A stretch of 64,000 bases of DNA from Phenylobacterium sp. (GCF_004299445.1 NZ_SCTC01000004.1:1-64000); one strand, 5' to 3'. Shown: positions 33,905 to 44,102, counted from the first letter of the stretch. Notes: generated from the sequence alone by a model not told the origin. Translations and numbers: made by a program.

Positions 33905-34969
33905 ATGTCGAAGGACCTCGATACTATCCTACGCAGCCCCAGGGCGTACGATTGGGCCCGCAAGGCCATCGAAGCCATGGAGTCGAATCGCGTCTGGCCC
34001 ACCACGCTCAATTTCGAGCTGTGGTTGCACTACGTTGCGGCCAAGGACGGCGAAGTCGCGAACGAGATCGACTCCGTGCTGTCCTCGGGCCAGCACTTCA
34101 CCGAGCAGGTGGCGGAGAAGATCGCGGAGAAGCATCTGCCTCACGCCAAGCTGTCGGGCGAGATCCTCGACGCCGGGAAGAGCCTGACCCAGGAACTGGA
34201 AAGCGTCAGCCGGGCGTTGGAGTCGGCGCGCGAGAGCAGCGAGGCCTACGGCCAGCAACTGGCCAGCGCGTCCGCCTCGCTGGAGCACGACGAGAATTCC
34301 GACGCCGTCCGGGCCATGGTCGAGACCCTGAGCGTCGCCACCGCCAAGGTCCGCGACGAGAACAAGACCCTCGAGAGCCAACTTGCCGACACCAACGACG
34401 AACTGGGCCGCCTGAAGCAGCACCTCGAGCAGGCCCGCCGGGAGGCCATGACCGACTCGCTCACGATGCTCGCCAACCGCAAGGCGTTCGACGAGACGTT
34501 CGAGTCCGCCTGCGCCCATGCGGTGGCGACCGGCGAGCCTCTGGCCCTGGCCATCCTCGACATCGACCACTTCAAGAAGTTCAACGACACCTGGGGCCAC
34601 CAGACGGGCGACCAGGTGATCCGTTTCGTCGCCAGCGTGATCGGCCGCGCCGCCAGCGAGGGGCGCCGCTTCTCGGCCCGCTATGGCGGCGAGGAGTTCG
34701 CGGTGATCTTCCCGGGCGAGACCAGCCGCTCGGCGATGACGATCCTGGAGACCGTCCGCGAAGAGATCAGCTCGCGCATCCTGAAGCGCCGCTCGACCAA
34801 CGAGGACCTGGGCGCCATCACGATCTCGATCGGGATCGCCGACCATCTCGGCAACGAGCACACCACCAGCCTGCTCGATCGGGCCGACGGCGCGCTCTAC
34901 GCCTCGAAGAATGGCGGGCGCAACCAGACCTCGATCGCCCCGGCCAACGAGCAGACCCGGGCGGCCTGA
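33905..34969 (+). CDS. GGDEF diguanylate cyclase with helical N-terminal region
   Basis: This 354-residue protein makes cyclic di-GMP if active. The N-terminal half (about 1-180) is soluble and helical, with likely coiled coil at 100-180 (ESVSRALESARESSEAYGQQ and VRDENKTLESQLADTNDELG), and probably dimerises. The GGDEF domain has LDIDHFKKFNDTWGHQTGD and the active motif RYGGEEF (GGEEF 261-265). The RxxD inhibitory site is missing: those positions (252 and 255) are Glu and Arg, so classic product inhibition is not expected. There is no membrane segment. The 16-base hairpin just before the ATG covers the usual ribosome-site position, and no good Shine-Dalgarno is seen. Confidence 0.94.
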   Translation: MSKDLDTILRSPRAYDWARKAIEAMESNRVWPTTLNFELWLHYVAAKDGEVANEIDSVLSSGQHFTEQVAEKIAEKHLPHAKLSGEILDAGKSLTQELESVSRALESARESSEAYGQQLASASASLEHDENSDAVRAMVETLSVATAKVRDENKTLESQLADTNDELGRLKQHLEQARREAMTDSLTMLANRKAFDETFESACAHAVATGEPLALAILDIDHFKKFNDTWGHQTGDQVIRFVASVIGRAASEGRRFSARYGGEEFAVIFPGETSRSAMTILETVREEISSRILKRRSTNEDLGAITISIGIADHLGNEHTTSLLDRADGALYASKNGGRNQTSIAPANEQTRAA

Positions 34970-35037
34970 TCATTCGTCTTGGCTGACGCCGGGGTATCTG
35001 GCCTTCACTCTCTCCCGAGAGTTTGAAGGAGGACGCC

Positions 35038-35844
35038 ATGGACGGCGCACAAGCCCCCGCCAAGGTGAAGACGAGCGTCGCAGACGGCGTCGCGACCATC
35101 ACCCTGAACGATCCCGGCACCCTGAACGCCGCCGGCCTGGAACTGATGGCCGACCTTGACGCCGCCGTCAGCGCGGCGATCGCCAACAAGGACGTCCGGG
35201 CCATCATCCTGACCGGCGAAGGCCGCGGCTTCTGCTCGGGCGCCAACCTCTCGGGCGGCGGGTCGGCCGGTCGCGCCACCGACAGCGGCGAGGGTCCGAA
35301 CCAGGCCCTGCTCAACGTCTACAATCCCTTCGTGAGCCGCATCCGCAAGTCGCCCAAGCCGCTGGTGGCGGCGGTGAACGGCGTGGCCGCGGGCGTCGGC
35401 GTGTCGCTGGCGCTGGCCTGCGACCTCGTGGTGGCCGGCGAGAGCGCCTACTTCCTGCTGGCGTTCCGCCGCATCGGCCTGGTGCCCGACGGCGGCGCGA
35501 CCTGGCTGCTGCCCCGGCTGGTGGGCAAGGCCCGGGCCATGGAGCTGATGCTGCTGGGCGAGAAGCTGCCGGCGGCGACCGCCGAACAGTGGGGTCTGAT
35601 CAACCGCTGCGTCCCCGACGGCGAAGTCCTGGCCAAGGCCACCGAGCTGGCCAAGGCGCTGGCGACCGGGCCCAAGTCGCTGGGCCTCACCCGTAACCTG
35701 GTTTGGGACTCGCTGGACGCGGCCTGGCACGATCAGGTCGAGGCCGAAGCCTACGCTCAGGGCGAAGCCGGCCGCACCGAGGACGCCCGGGAAGGCATCA
35801 TGGCCTTCGTCCAGAAGCGCCAGGCCGAGTTCAAGGGCCGCTAG
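35038..35844 (+). CDS. Enoyl-CoA hydratase/isomerase family protein
   Basis: This 268-residue crotonase-superfamily protein has the two oxyanion-hole regions in TGEGRGFCSGANLSGGGSAG (near residue 65) and AVNGVAAGVGVSLALACDLV (near residue 112), plus FRRIGLVPDGGATWLLPRLV. The catalytic acid positions are partly different from canonical hydratase, so the reaction (hydration, isomerisation or another acyl-CoA step) is not fixed. The ATG at 35038 follows a strong AAGGAGG; a small stem ACTCTC/GAGAGT at 35007-35022 lies directly before it. A three-hairpin spacer separates it from the glutathione S-transferase gene. Confidence 0.92.
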   Translation: MDGAQAPAKVKTSVADGVATITLNDPGTLNAAGLELMADLDAAVSAAIANKDVRAIILTGEGRGFCSGANLSGGGSAGRATDSGEGPNQALLNVYNPFVSRIRKSPKPLVAAVNGVAAGVGVSLALACDLVVAGESAYFLLAFRRIGLVPDGGATWLLPRLVGKARAMELMLLGEKLPAATAEQWGLINRCVPDGEVLAKATELAKALATGPKSLGLTRNLVWDSLDAAWHDQVEAEAYAQGEAGRTEDAREGIMAFVQKRQAEFKGR

Positions 35845-35851
35845 AATCCTC

Positions 35852-35980
35852 CGGGTTCGCGTCGAACCCGATCAAGCCGGCTCGCGAGCGTCAGAAGAGA
35901 GCGCTCAATGCGCTCTCACCCGATACGATTCCGGCTTCACAGTGTAAGGACCCTCGCAAGACAGCTTGCGAGGGTCCTTT
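35852..35980 (+). terminator. Three consecutive hairpins after the hydratase gene
   Basis: Hairpin 1: CGGGTTC-N5-GAACCCG (35852-35870). Hairpin 2: GAGAGCGC-N5-GCGCTCTC (35897-35917). Hairpin 3: a perfect 15-bp stem AAGGACCCTCGCAAG-ACAG (35946-35979) followed by T, C, G. The third resembles a terminator with a short U run; its 3' arm contains GAGGG, the only Shine-Dalgarno-like sequence for the next gene. Confidence 0.7.
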
Positions 35981-35981
35981 C

Positions 35982-36647
35982 GTGCTCACCGTCCACCATC
36001 TCGAGAACTCCCGGTCGCAGCGCGTGCTCTGGCTGCTGGAGGAGCTCGAGGTCCCTTACGAGATGATCCGCTACGACCGCGACCCGCAGACCATGCTGGC
36101 GCCCGAGTCGCTGCGCGCCATCCATCCGCTGGGCAAGTCGCCGGTGATCACGGAGGACGGCGAGGCGATCGCCGAGACCGGGGCGATCGTCGAGTACATC
36201 CTGGAGCGCTATGGCCAGGGCCGGCTCGGCGCGGGTCCAGGCGACCGACAGCGCCTCCGCTACTGGCTGCACTACGCCGAGGGCTCGGCCATGCCGCCGC
36301 TGCTGCTCAAGCTGGTGTTCGGCGCCCTCCCCGAGCGGGCGCCGTCGCTGATGCGTCCGTTCGTGAACGCCATCGCCAAGCGCGCCCAGAGCGGCTTCAT
36401 CGACCCGCAGCTCAAGCTGCACTTCGACTACTGGGAAGCCGAACTGGAGAAGGCCGAGTGGTTCGCCGGCGCAGAGTTCAGCGCGGCCGATATCATGATG
36501 AGCTTCCCCGCGGAGGCGGCGGCCGAACGCGGCGCGGCGCGGGTGGGCCGCCCGAAGCTCGCGGCCTTCCTGAAGAAGATCCACCAGCGGCCCGCCTACC
36601 GTCGCGCCCTGGAGCGCGGCGGGCCCTACGCCTACGCCGGCGACTAG
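35982..36647 (+). CDS. Glutathione S-transferase
   Basis: This 221-residue protein has the thioredoxin-like N-domain (LTVHHLENSRSQRVLWLLEE, then PLGKSPVITEDGEAIAETGA with the cis-Pro and glutathione-binding Glu/Ser-like region). A helical C-domain follows, with AGAEFSAADIMMSFPAEAAA. The N-terminal pattern LENSRSQRVLW is the beta/EF1-gamma-like bacterial GST type. The start is the GTG at 35982 because the conserved strand begins right after it. It lies only two bases past the third hairpin, whose arm buries the ribosome site. Confidence 0.92.
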   Translation: MLTVHHLENSRSQRVLWLLEELEVPYEMIRYDRDPQTMLAPESLRAIHPLGKSPVITEDGEAIAETGAIVEYILERYGQGRLGAGPGDRQRLRYWLHYAEGSAMPPLLLKLVFGALPERAPSLMRPFVNAIAKRAQSGFIDPQLKLHFDYWEAELEKAEWFAGAEFSAADIMMSFPAEAAAERGAARVGRPKLAAFLKKIHQRPAYRRALERGGPYAYAGD

Positions 36648-36651
36648 CTAG

Positions 36652-36930
36652 CTAGTTCTTGCGGCGCAGTTTCTCGAGCTCCTGCTCGATCAGTCGGTCG
36701 CGCATGCCCTCGCCGTCCATGTAGACCGTGAACGCATGAGCCGCGAGGCCGACGCCCCAGCCCAGCATCGGCCAGATGGGCCAGAAGTAGTCTCCGAAGC
36801 CACCGGTCATCAGATAGATGGCCACGAGACCGGCGTTGACGATGACGTAAGCCATCAGGTGGCTGCGGAAGGCCAGCTTCATATCCGCCCGGCGGGTCGC
36901 CAGTCGGCGCAGTTCGACGTCGTCGGTCAT
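36652..36930 (-). CDS. 2TM domain protein
   Basis: This 92-residue protein has two membrane helices (about residues 25-43 and 48-70) flanked by charged ends. RLATRRADMKLAFRSHLMAY precedes the first helix and MRDRLIEQELEKLRRKN ends the chain. This is the 2TM domain pattern of short bacterial membrane proteins often linked to histidine kinases, but here the domain stands alone. The ATG at 36928-36930 is preferred to an upstream codon. It is the last gene after the suf run on this strand, about 44 bases from sufA, and may share that transcript. Confidence 0.8.
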   Translation of the reverse strand: MTDDVELRRLATRRADMKLAFRSHLMAYVIVNAGLVAIYLMTGGFGDYFWPIWPMLGWGVGLAAHAFTVYMDGEGMRDRLIEQELEKLRRKN

Positions 36931-36974
36931 GTCCGGTCCCGAGTTGCTGGCCACAGGATACCCCGTTCGATCCG

Positions 36975-37370
36975 TCAGTCGAGTTTCGCTGGTGTAATGG
37001 TTACGGACTCGCCGCAGCCGCACGCGTCAGTCTCGTTGGGGTTGCGGAAGACAAACTTCGCCGAGAGCCGGCTCACCTCATAGTCGATCACGGTGCCGAT
37101 CAGGAACAACACCGCCTTGGGGTCAATCAGGATGGTCACGCCCTTGTCCTCGACGACCTCGTCGAGGGGATTCGCCGCGTCCGCATACTCCAGGACGTAT
37201 TCCTGACCCGCGCAGCCGCCGTTCTTAACTCCGACGCGCAGGCCGGCGTAAGGCTTCTCGGCCTTGCCCATGATCTCGCGCACCCGCTGGGCGGCGGCGT
37301 CGCTGAGCGTGACCACCTTGGGCCGGGGGCGTCGGGCGCGGGGCGTGGGGGTGATGTCGAGGTGCGTCAT
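36975..37370 (-). CDS. sufA: SufA/IscA-type iron-sulfur carrier
   Basis: A-type carrier that receives Fe-S clusters from the SufBCD scaffold and passes them to apoproteins. The 131 residues include the three conserved cysteines: C53 in NGGCAGQEYVL and C117 and C119 in DACGCGES. There is an N-terminal basic extension of about 18 residues before VVTLSDAAAQRVREIM. It lies 12 bases downstream of sufT. With two desulfurases and SufB, C and D in the same operon, it forms the delivery end of the pathway. Confidence 0.95.
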   Translation of the reverse strand: MTHLDITPTPRARRPRPKVVTLSDAAAQRVREIMGKAEKPYAGLRVGVKNGGCAGQEYVLEYADAANPLDEVVEDKGVTILIDPKAVLFLIGTVIDYEVSRLSAKFVFRNPNETDACGCGESVTITPAKLD

Positions 37371-37382
37371 CAGGGTCGGACC

Positions 37383-37769
37383 CTAGAACATATTCAGGGC
37401 GAGTTTGGCCTCGTCGCTCATGCGCGAGGGGTCCCACGGGGGATCGAACACGAGATCGACGGTCACGTTGCGGACGCCTTCGATCTCGCGGACGGCATCC
37501 TCGACCCAGCCGGGCATTTCGCCGGCCACCGGACAACCGGGCGCGGTCAGGGTCATGTCGATGGCGACATCCTTGTCGTCCGACACGTCGACTTTGTAGA
37601 TGAGGCCGAGCTCGTAGATGTCGACCGGGATTTCCGGGTCGAAGACCGTCTTCAGCTTCTCGATGAGCTGATCGGTGATCGCATCCAGTTCCGCCTGGCT
37701 CAGCGGCGGCGTCTGGGTGGGCTCCCCTACGACAGGGTTCGGGGCGGTTGCGTCGTCCATCGGGCTCAT
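37383..37769 (-). CDS. sufT: SufT-like protein (DUF59/MIP18 family)
   Basis: This 128-residue DUF59 protein is involved in Fe-S cluster maturation. Its core has LKTVFDPEIPVDIYELGLIY, TLTAPGCPVAGEMPGWVEDA, with the single conserved cysteine in the APGCP motif, and VDLVFDPPWDPSRMSDEAKL. The N-terminal 28 residues are Pro/Thr/Gln-rich and unconserved. It lies 4 bases downstream of sufS and 12 bases upstream of sufA, so it is part of the operon. SufT is needed for maturing clusters under high demand in other bacteria; its exact reaction is unknown. Confidence 0.93.
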   Translation of the reverse strand: MSPMDDATAPNPVVGEPTQTPPLSQAELDAITDQLIEKLKTVFDPEIPVDIYELGLIYKVDVSDDKDVAIDMTLTAPGCPVAGEMPGWVEDAVREIEGVRNVTVDLVFDPPWDPSRMSDEAKLALNMF

Positions 37770-37773
37770 GGGC

Positions 37774-38988
37774 TTAAGCGAAAAAGGCTTGGGTCTTGGT
37801 CAAGGCGTCCACGAAAGCGTCCGCCTCCTCGATCGTATTATATAGGGCGAAGGAGGCCCGAGCGCTCGACGTCACGCCGAAACGCCGCATCAGAGGCTCG
37901 GCGCAGTGGGTTCCGGCGCGGACGGCCACACCGTAGCGATCCAGGATCTGGGCCACGTCGTGGGCGTGGGCGCCCTCCATCGTGAACGACAGGATGGCCC
38001 CCTTCCCTGGCGCGTCGCCGATGACGCGCAGCCAGTTGAAGCCCTTGAGCCGCTCGCGAACGTGGGCGTAGAGCGCGTGCTCGTGCTCAGCCGCAGCCTG
38101 GCGGTCGAGGCTCGTGATCCAGTCGATGGCGGCGCCCAGGCCGATGGCCTCCAGGATCGGCGGTGTGCCGGCCTCGAAGCGATGCGGCGGGTCGGCGTAT
38201 GTGATCTCGTCCTCCGAGACCGAGCCGATCATCTCTCCTCCGCCCTGGTACGGGGGCAGCGCGGCCAGCCTGTCGGCCTTGCCGTAGAGAATTCCGATGC
38301 CCGTGGGGCCGTACAGCTTGTGGCCCGAGAAGACGTAGAAGTCGGCGTCGAGGTCCTTCACGTCCACCGGCTTGTGGACGATCGCCTGGCAGCCATCGAA
38401 CAGAACCAGCGCGCCGGCATCATGGGCCATCCGCGCCAGCGCCTTGGCGTCGTTGATCGTGCCCAGCACGTTCGACATGTGGCTGAGCGCCACCATCCGA
38501 GTCTTCGGGCCCAGAAGGCGCTGGTACGCCTCAAGATCCAGCCGGCCGTCGTCGGTCACCGGAACCCACTTCAGCACGACGCCCTTCTGCTCGCGCAGAA
38601 AGTGCCAGGGCACGATGTTGGCGTGGTGCTCCATCTGGGAGATCACCACCTCGTCGCCGGCCTGCAGTGAGGCTCCGATCCCGTGGGCGACCAGGTTAAC
38701 CGCCTCGGTGGCGCCCTTGGTGAACACGATCTCGGTCGGATCGGCGTTGATGAAGGCCGCCACCGTCTTGCGGGCGGCCTCGTACGCGTCGGTCGTCTCG
38801 TTGGCCAGGGTGTGCAGGCCGCGGTGGACGTTGGCGTAACTGTGCTCCATCGCGTGCGTCATCGCCGCGATCACGGCCCGCGGCTTCTGCGCGGATGCCG
38901 CCGAGTCCAGATAGATCAAAGGCTTCCCGTGGACTTGCCGTTGCAGGATCGGGAACTCGGCCCGGACCGCTTCGACGTCAAAGGCCAT
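37774..38988 (-). CDS. sufS: Cysteine desulfurase SufS
   Basis: SufS is a PLP enzyme that removes sulfur from cysteine for cluster assembly. The 404-residue type-II enzyme begins FPILQRQVHGKPLIYLDSAA. The PLP lysine lies in YVFSGHKLYGPTGIGILYG, the catalytic persulfide cysteine in RAGTHCAEPLMRRFG near residue 365, and the PLP phosphate-binding stretch near VFTKGATEAVNLVA. It follows sufD by 2 bases. A second desulfurase of the NifS/IscS type is encoded at 42951-44102 in the same operon, so there are two sulfur donors. Confidence 0.97.
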   Translation of the reverse strand: MAFDVEAVRAEFPILQRQVHGKPLIYLDSAASAQKPRAVIAAMTHAMEHSYANVHRGLHTLANETTDAYEAARKTVAAFINADPTEIVFTKGATEAVNLVAHGIGASLQAGDEVVISQMEHHANIVPWHFLREQKGVVLKWVPVTDDGRLDLEAYQRLLGPKTRMVALSHMSNVLGTINDAKALARMAHDAGALVLFDGCQAIVHKPVDVKDLDADFYVFSGHKLYGPTGIGILYGKADRLAALPPYQGGGEMIGSVSEDEITYADPPHRFEAGTPPILEAIGLGAAIDWITSLDRQAAAEHEHALYAHVRERLKGFNWLRVIGDAPGKGAILSFTMEGAHAHDVAQILDRYGVAVRAGTHCAEPLMRRFGVTSSARASFALYNTIEEADAFVDALTKTQAFFA

Positions 38989-38990
38989 GT

Positions 38991-40022
38991 TCAGGCCCTC
39001 AGCTGTTCGGCGGCCCAGGCCCGGGCGATCTCACGGGCCGGCTCGTGGACGATGCGGTCCACGACCTCGCCGATGAAGGCCTCGGTCAGCATCGCCCGGG
39101 CCTCAGGCTCGGGGATGCCGCGTTGCCGGGCGTAGAACAGCGCCTCGTCGTCCAGCGCGCCGACCGTATTGCCATGCGCGCACGAGACGTCGTCGGCGTA
39201 GATCTCCAGCTCGGGCTTGGCGTCGACCTCGGCGCGATCGGACAGGATCAGGGCGTGATGGCCCATACGCGCATCGGTGTGATCGGCGCCCTCGGCCACG
39301 ACGATCCTGCCCTGGAACACGCCACGGGCCTGATCGCGCACGACGCCCTTGGTGAGCTGCTCGGTGGCGCCGTGGAGTGCGGCGTGGGTGACCACGGTCG
39401 TGAGGTCGGCATGCCGCTTGTCGGCCAGCAGGTACACACCGTCGAGGCGAAGGGCCGCGTGCCCGCCGGGATGGCGGACCGTGGTCTGCAGCCGCTGGCG
39501 ACGCGCCCCACTGGTCAGAACGGTCTGGGCGAACGCCGCGCCGGGCGAGAGCTCCACCAGCGCCTCGCTGACGGTCACGCCCTCGGCGCCGTCCGACGCC
39601 AGGACGACCCGTTCGATCGCCGCATTCTCCGCGACGCTGATCAGGAGACCCACCTGCCCCAGGTAGCCGCCGGCATCGCCCTCGTAGGTTTCCAGCAGGA
39701 CCAGCCGGCCGCCCGTCTCGACGTCAATCGAGACCCGGGCCGCATGCGCGCCGTCGCCGCGCGAGACGACCCGCAAGGCCACGACCTTGGTCTCGCCGGG
39801 CTCGACGCCGATGTGCGCCGCGCCACGGCCGTTGGCGACGACGATGACGTCCTCGGCCAAGGCATCGAAGGGGCCGGAGCCCAGGGACCCCGGATCGATC
39901 ACGGCCGACGGCTCGGGCGCCTGACGGATCAGGCCGCGCAGGTCGGTCCAGCGCCAGTCCTCGTCGCGCTTGCCGGGGAGCTGCGAGACGTCGCGCTCAC
40001 GGATGGCGGCGGCGACGGTCAA
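38991..40022 (-). CDS. sufD: Fe-S cluster assembly protein SufD
   Basis: SufD is the partner of SufB in the SufBC2D scaffold. The 343-residue protein has the right-handed beta-helix pattern typical of SufB/SufD (repeats such as HAALRLDGVYLLADKRHADL) and ends YADDVSCAHGNTVGALDDEA, then FYARQRGIPEPEARAML. It starts with the TTG at 40020-40022 inside the sufC stop (TTGA overlap), so translation is coupled. The trailing helix RIVHEPAREIARAWAAEQL is also normal for SufD. It is slightly short for the family but complete. Confidence 0.94.
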   Translation of the reverse strand: MTVAAAIRERDVSQLPGKRDEDWRWTDLRGLIRQAPEPSAVIDPGSLGSGPFDALAEDVIVVANGRGAAHIGVEPGETKVVALRVVSRGDGAHAARVSIDVETGGRLVLLETYEGDAGGYLGQVGLLISVAENAAIERVVLASDGAEGVTVSEALVELSPGAAFAQTVLTSGARRQRLQTTVRHPGGHAALRLDGVYLLADKRHADLTTVVTHAALHGATEQLTKGVVRDQARGVFQGRIVVAEGADHTDARMGHHALILSDRAEVDAKPELEIYADDVSCAHGNTVGALDDEALFYARQRGIPEPEARAMLTEAFIGEVVDRIVHEPAREIARAWAAEQLRA

Positions 40023-40768
40023 GCCGCCGCCCTCGCGTACTTGTCGTAACCTTCCCGCTCCAGCTCCAACGCCAGCTCGGGACCACCCGAAGCGACGATG
40101 CGACCAGCCGACAGCACGTGAACGCGGTCGGGTTTGATGTAGTCCAGAAGACGCTGATAGTGCGTGATCACCAACATGCCTCGGTCGGGCGAGCGCAGGG
40201 CGTTCACGCCGTCGGCCACGATGCGCAGGGCATCGATGTCGAGGCCGGAGTCCGTCTCGTCCAGAATGAGGAAGCGGGGCGAAAGCATCGCCATCTGAAG
40301 GATTTCCATCCGCTTCTTCTCGCCGCCGGAGAAGCCGACGTTGAGCGCGCGCTTCAGCATCTCGAAGTCGATCTTCAGCTCGCCCGCCTTCTGGCGCGCC
40401 AGCTTCAGGAACTCGGGCGCGGTGATCTCGGCCTCGCCGCGCGCTTTGCGCTGGGCGTTGAGCGCGGTGCGGATGAAGGTCAGCGCCGGAACGCCCGGAA
40501 TTTCCAGCGGATACTGGAACGACAGGAAGACGCCCTTGGCCGCCCGTTCGTTGGGTTCGAGAGCCAGCAGGTCCTCGCCGTCCAGCGTCGCCGAGCCGGC
40601 GGTCACCTCGTAGCCAGAACGGCCGGTGAGCACGTACGAGAGCGTCGACTTGCCCGCCCCGTTCGGGCCCATGATCGCGTGCACTTCGCCCGCCGGAACC
40701 TCCAGCGAGAGCCCTTTCAGGATCTCCTTCTCGTCGACGGTGGCGTGCAGATTGGAAACGGACAGCAT
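40019..40768 (-). CDS. sufC: Fe-S cluster assembly ATPase SufC
   Basis: SufC is the ABC-type ATPase that powers SufBC2D. The 249 residues have Walker A AIMGPNGAGKSTLSYVL (about 32-48), the signature GFSGGEKKRMEILQMAML and Walker B FLILDETDSGLDIDALR. The Asp-Glu-Thr-Asp-Ser-Gly-Leu motif in Walker B is SufC-specific. VISFQYPLEIPGV-like FLSFQYPLEIPGVPALTF is the Q-loop. It lies 4 bases after the unknown gene at 40773 and overlaps sufD, which confirms coupled translation. Confidence 0.97.
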   Translation of the reverse strand: MLSVSNLHATVDEKEILKGLSLEVPAGEVHAIMGPNGAGKSTLSYVLTGRSGYEVTAGSATLDGEDLLALEPNERAAKGVFLSFQYPLEIPGVPALTFIRTALNAQRKARGEAEITAPEFLKLARQKAGELKIDFEMLKRALNVGFSGGEKKRMEILQMAMLSPRFLILDETDSGLDIDALRIVADGVNALRSPDRGMLVITHYQRLLDYIKPDRVHVLSAGRIVASGGPELALELEREGYDKYARAAA

Positions 40769-40772
40769 TCGG

Positions 40773-41177
40773 TTATCGGGTCTCGTCGGCGAGGAACTGG
40801 GCCATGACCTTGAGCGCGTCTTCGACGGTCTCGACGGTCTCTTGTTTACGGGGCGCGGCCGAACCGGGGCTGGTCGTGCGCTTGTCGGATAGGGTGATGT
40901 TGACCTTGCCGGCCTCGAAGTAGGCCGCCACCCGGTAGTTCGTGTGATCGAGCGAAACCGTATACCGGCGCAGGTCGGCGATTAGGCCGCGCTCCTCCAG
41001 GAAGCCGCGGTCCGCGCTGACCGCCGCGAGCAGCGCCTCGGCGCTGGCCAGGTCCTGCTCCTGCTGGCGGCGCTCGGCGTCCTCGCGGGCGCGGCGTTCC
41101 GCCTCGCGGCGCGCGAATTCCGTCTCGAACGCGTCGCGCAGCGTCAAAACCTTCGGCGTCTGGGCGCGTACGCTCAA
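40773..41177 (-). CDS. Unknown protein in suf operon (134 residues)
   Basis: A charged N-terminal half (about 10-60: ETEFARREAERRAREDAERR), helical and probably coiled, is followed by a folded C-terminal half with IADLRRYTVSLDHTNYRVAA and EAGKVNITLSDKRTTS. It starts at the TTG at 41175-41177 inside the stop of the preceding gene (TTGA overlap) and ends 4 bases before sufC. No cysteine is present, so it does not bind a cluster by Cys ligands. I do not recognise a named family. The position in a coupled suf operon suggests an accessory role in SufBCD assembly, which is inference. Confidence 0.75.
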   Translation of the reverse strand: MSVRAQTPKVLTLRDAFETEFARREAERRAREDAERRQQEQDLASAEALLAAVSADRGFLEERGLIADLRRYTVSLDHTNYRVAAYFEAGKVNITLSDKRTTSPGSAAPRKQETVETVEDALKVMAQFLADETR

Positions 41178-41481
41178 ATCTCCACCGCCTTCTTGTCCTC
41201 GATCCTCTCGACCACCCGGACATCGGCGCCGACCCCGTGCGCGAACGCATAAAGGTCGCCGGTGGCGTCGAGGTAGCACTCGAGATCGAAGACGCCCTTT
41301 TCGGGGTCGAGCAGGGTGATGGCCGTCGCTCGCGTGCCGGCCGGGATCGTGGCCGGCATGGCCTCGCAGTTGCCTTGCGCCGTGGCCGCCAGCTCGCGCA
41401 CCAGAACCACGCCGTCCCACTCGCGGAGCATCGCCCCGTCGGCATCCAGCGCCGTCTGCTCGCCGTCGTAGGTCGGTCGGC

Positions 41482-41485
<4 letters not shown>
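41174..41485 (-). CDS. Unknown protein in suf operon (103 residues)
   Basis: This acidic protein starts at the ATG at 41483-41485, overlapping the sufB stop (ATGA). It has no membrane segment; one cysteine is in [10 protein letters not shown] and one in [12 protein letters not shown]. Recognisable stretches are [40 protein letters not shown] and [18 protein letters not shown]. The pattern of short beta strands looks like a small beta domain. I do not recognise a family. The overlaps with sufB on one side and the unknown 134-residue gene on the other show it is part of the operon. Confidence 0.75.
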
Positions 41486-42950
<1,465 letters not shown>

Positions 42951-42951
<1 letters not shown>

Positions 42952-44102
42952 CAGGCGACTTGTCCCAGTGAAGAGTTTGGCCGGCGCGCGGAATGACGGG
43001 CGTAGGCCTGCAGCCACGCCGTGGTGAATGCCTCCCAGTCGGCTTGCGTCGAGCACCACCCGCCGCTGACGCGGATGGCGCAGGCCGCCAGATCGCCCTG
43101 ACCCATGGCCTCCAGGACCGGCGACGCCTTGACCTTGCCCGAGGAGCAGGCAGCGCCGGCGCTGACCATGACCCCGGCCAGATCCAGGCCCATGACCTGG
43201 AGGTCCGACGTCCAGCCCGGCGCGGCGATGCAAAGGGTGTTCGGTAGCCGCGGGGCGGCCTCGCCCATGACGACGCAGCCTTCAGACTTCATCCGTTCGG
43301 CCGCCGCGTCGCGGAACGCCGCCTGCGCCTGATAGCTGTCGAGGCCCGCAAGCGCCTGGCGCGCCGCCGCCCCGAAGCCCGCGATGCCCGGCAGGTTCTC
43401 GGTGCCGCCACGCCGGCCGCGCTCCTGCCCGCCGCCGTGCTGACGCCGGAACAGGTTGGCGCGCGGGCCGAAGGTCAGCGCGCCGATGCCCTGCGGGCCG
43501 CCGATCTTGTGGGCCGAGACGCTGAGGGTGTCGGCGCCCAGCGCGCGGCTGTCGACGGCGATCTTGCCGGCGGCCTGGATGGCGTCGACATGCAGCCAGC
43601 CATCGGCGGCGCGCACGGCCTCCGCCGCCTCGGCCACCGGCTGGACCACGCCGGTCTCGTTGTTGGCCAGCATCAGCGCCACGAACGGGCGGCCGTCGGC
43701 GGCGTCCCAGCGGGCCAGACGGTCCTTCAGCCAGGCCATGTCGGCCACGCCGTTCGCATCCACCGGGAGGATCTCGACCGCGACGCCACTGGCCGCGGCG
43801 GTCTCGCGGATGCTGTCGTGCTCGATCGCCGAGACGATGAGGCGGCGCGTCCCGCCGGCGATCGCGCTCTCCATAGCCAACGCATTGGCCTCGGTGCCGC
43901 CGCTCAGGAAGATGACGGTCGAGGCGGGCGCGGCGATCAGGGCGGCCACGTCGGCGCGAGCCTGCTCCATCACCGCGCGTGCGGTGCGGCCGGCGGCGTG
44001 GATGGACGACGGATTGCCGACGTTCTCCAGCACCTGCGTCATCGCTGCGATGGCTTCGGGGCGCACCTTGGCGGTGGCGTTATGGTCCAGATAGACGCTC
44101 AT
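42951..44102 (-). CDS. Cysteine desulfurase, NifS/IscS type
   Basis: This PLP-dependent desulfurase of the type-I branch has 383 residues. [20 protein letters not shown] is the family start, [17 protein letters not shown] binds PLP phosphate, and the PLP lysine is in [16 protein letters not shown]. The persulfide cysteine is in [20 protein letters not shown] (near residue 320). It follows iscR with an ATGA overlap and precedes sufB with another. Together with SufS in the same operon it gives two sulfur donors: type I may serve tRNA thiolation or other acceptors as well. It is shorter than E. coli IscS. Confidence 0.95.

Noticed and set aside
35007..35022. ACTCTC-TCCC-GAGAGT hairpin as a terminator of the diguanylate cyclase gene
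   Set aside because: The stem has only 6 pairs and a weak T run, and it sits directly before the Shine-Dalgarno of the next gene.
36640..36660. CTAGCTAGCTAG run between the GST and 2TM genes
   Set aside because: It is a short tandem of CTAG made up of both stop codons and a few bases; too short to interpret.
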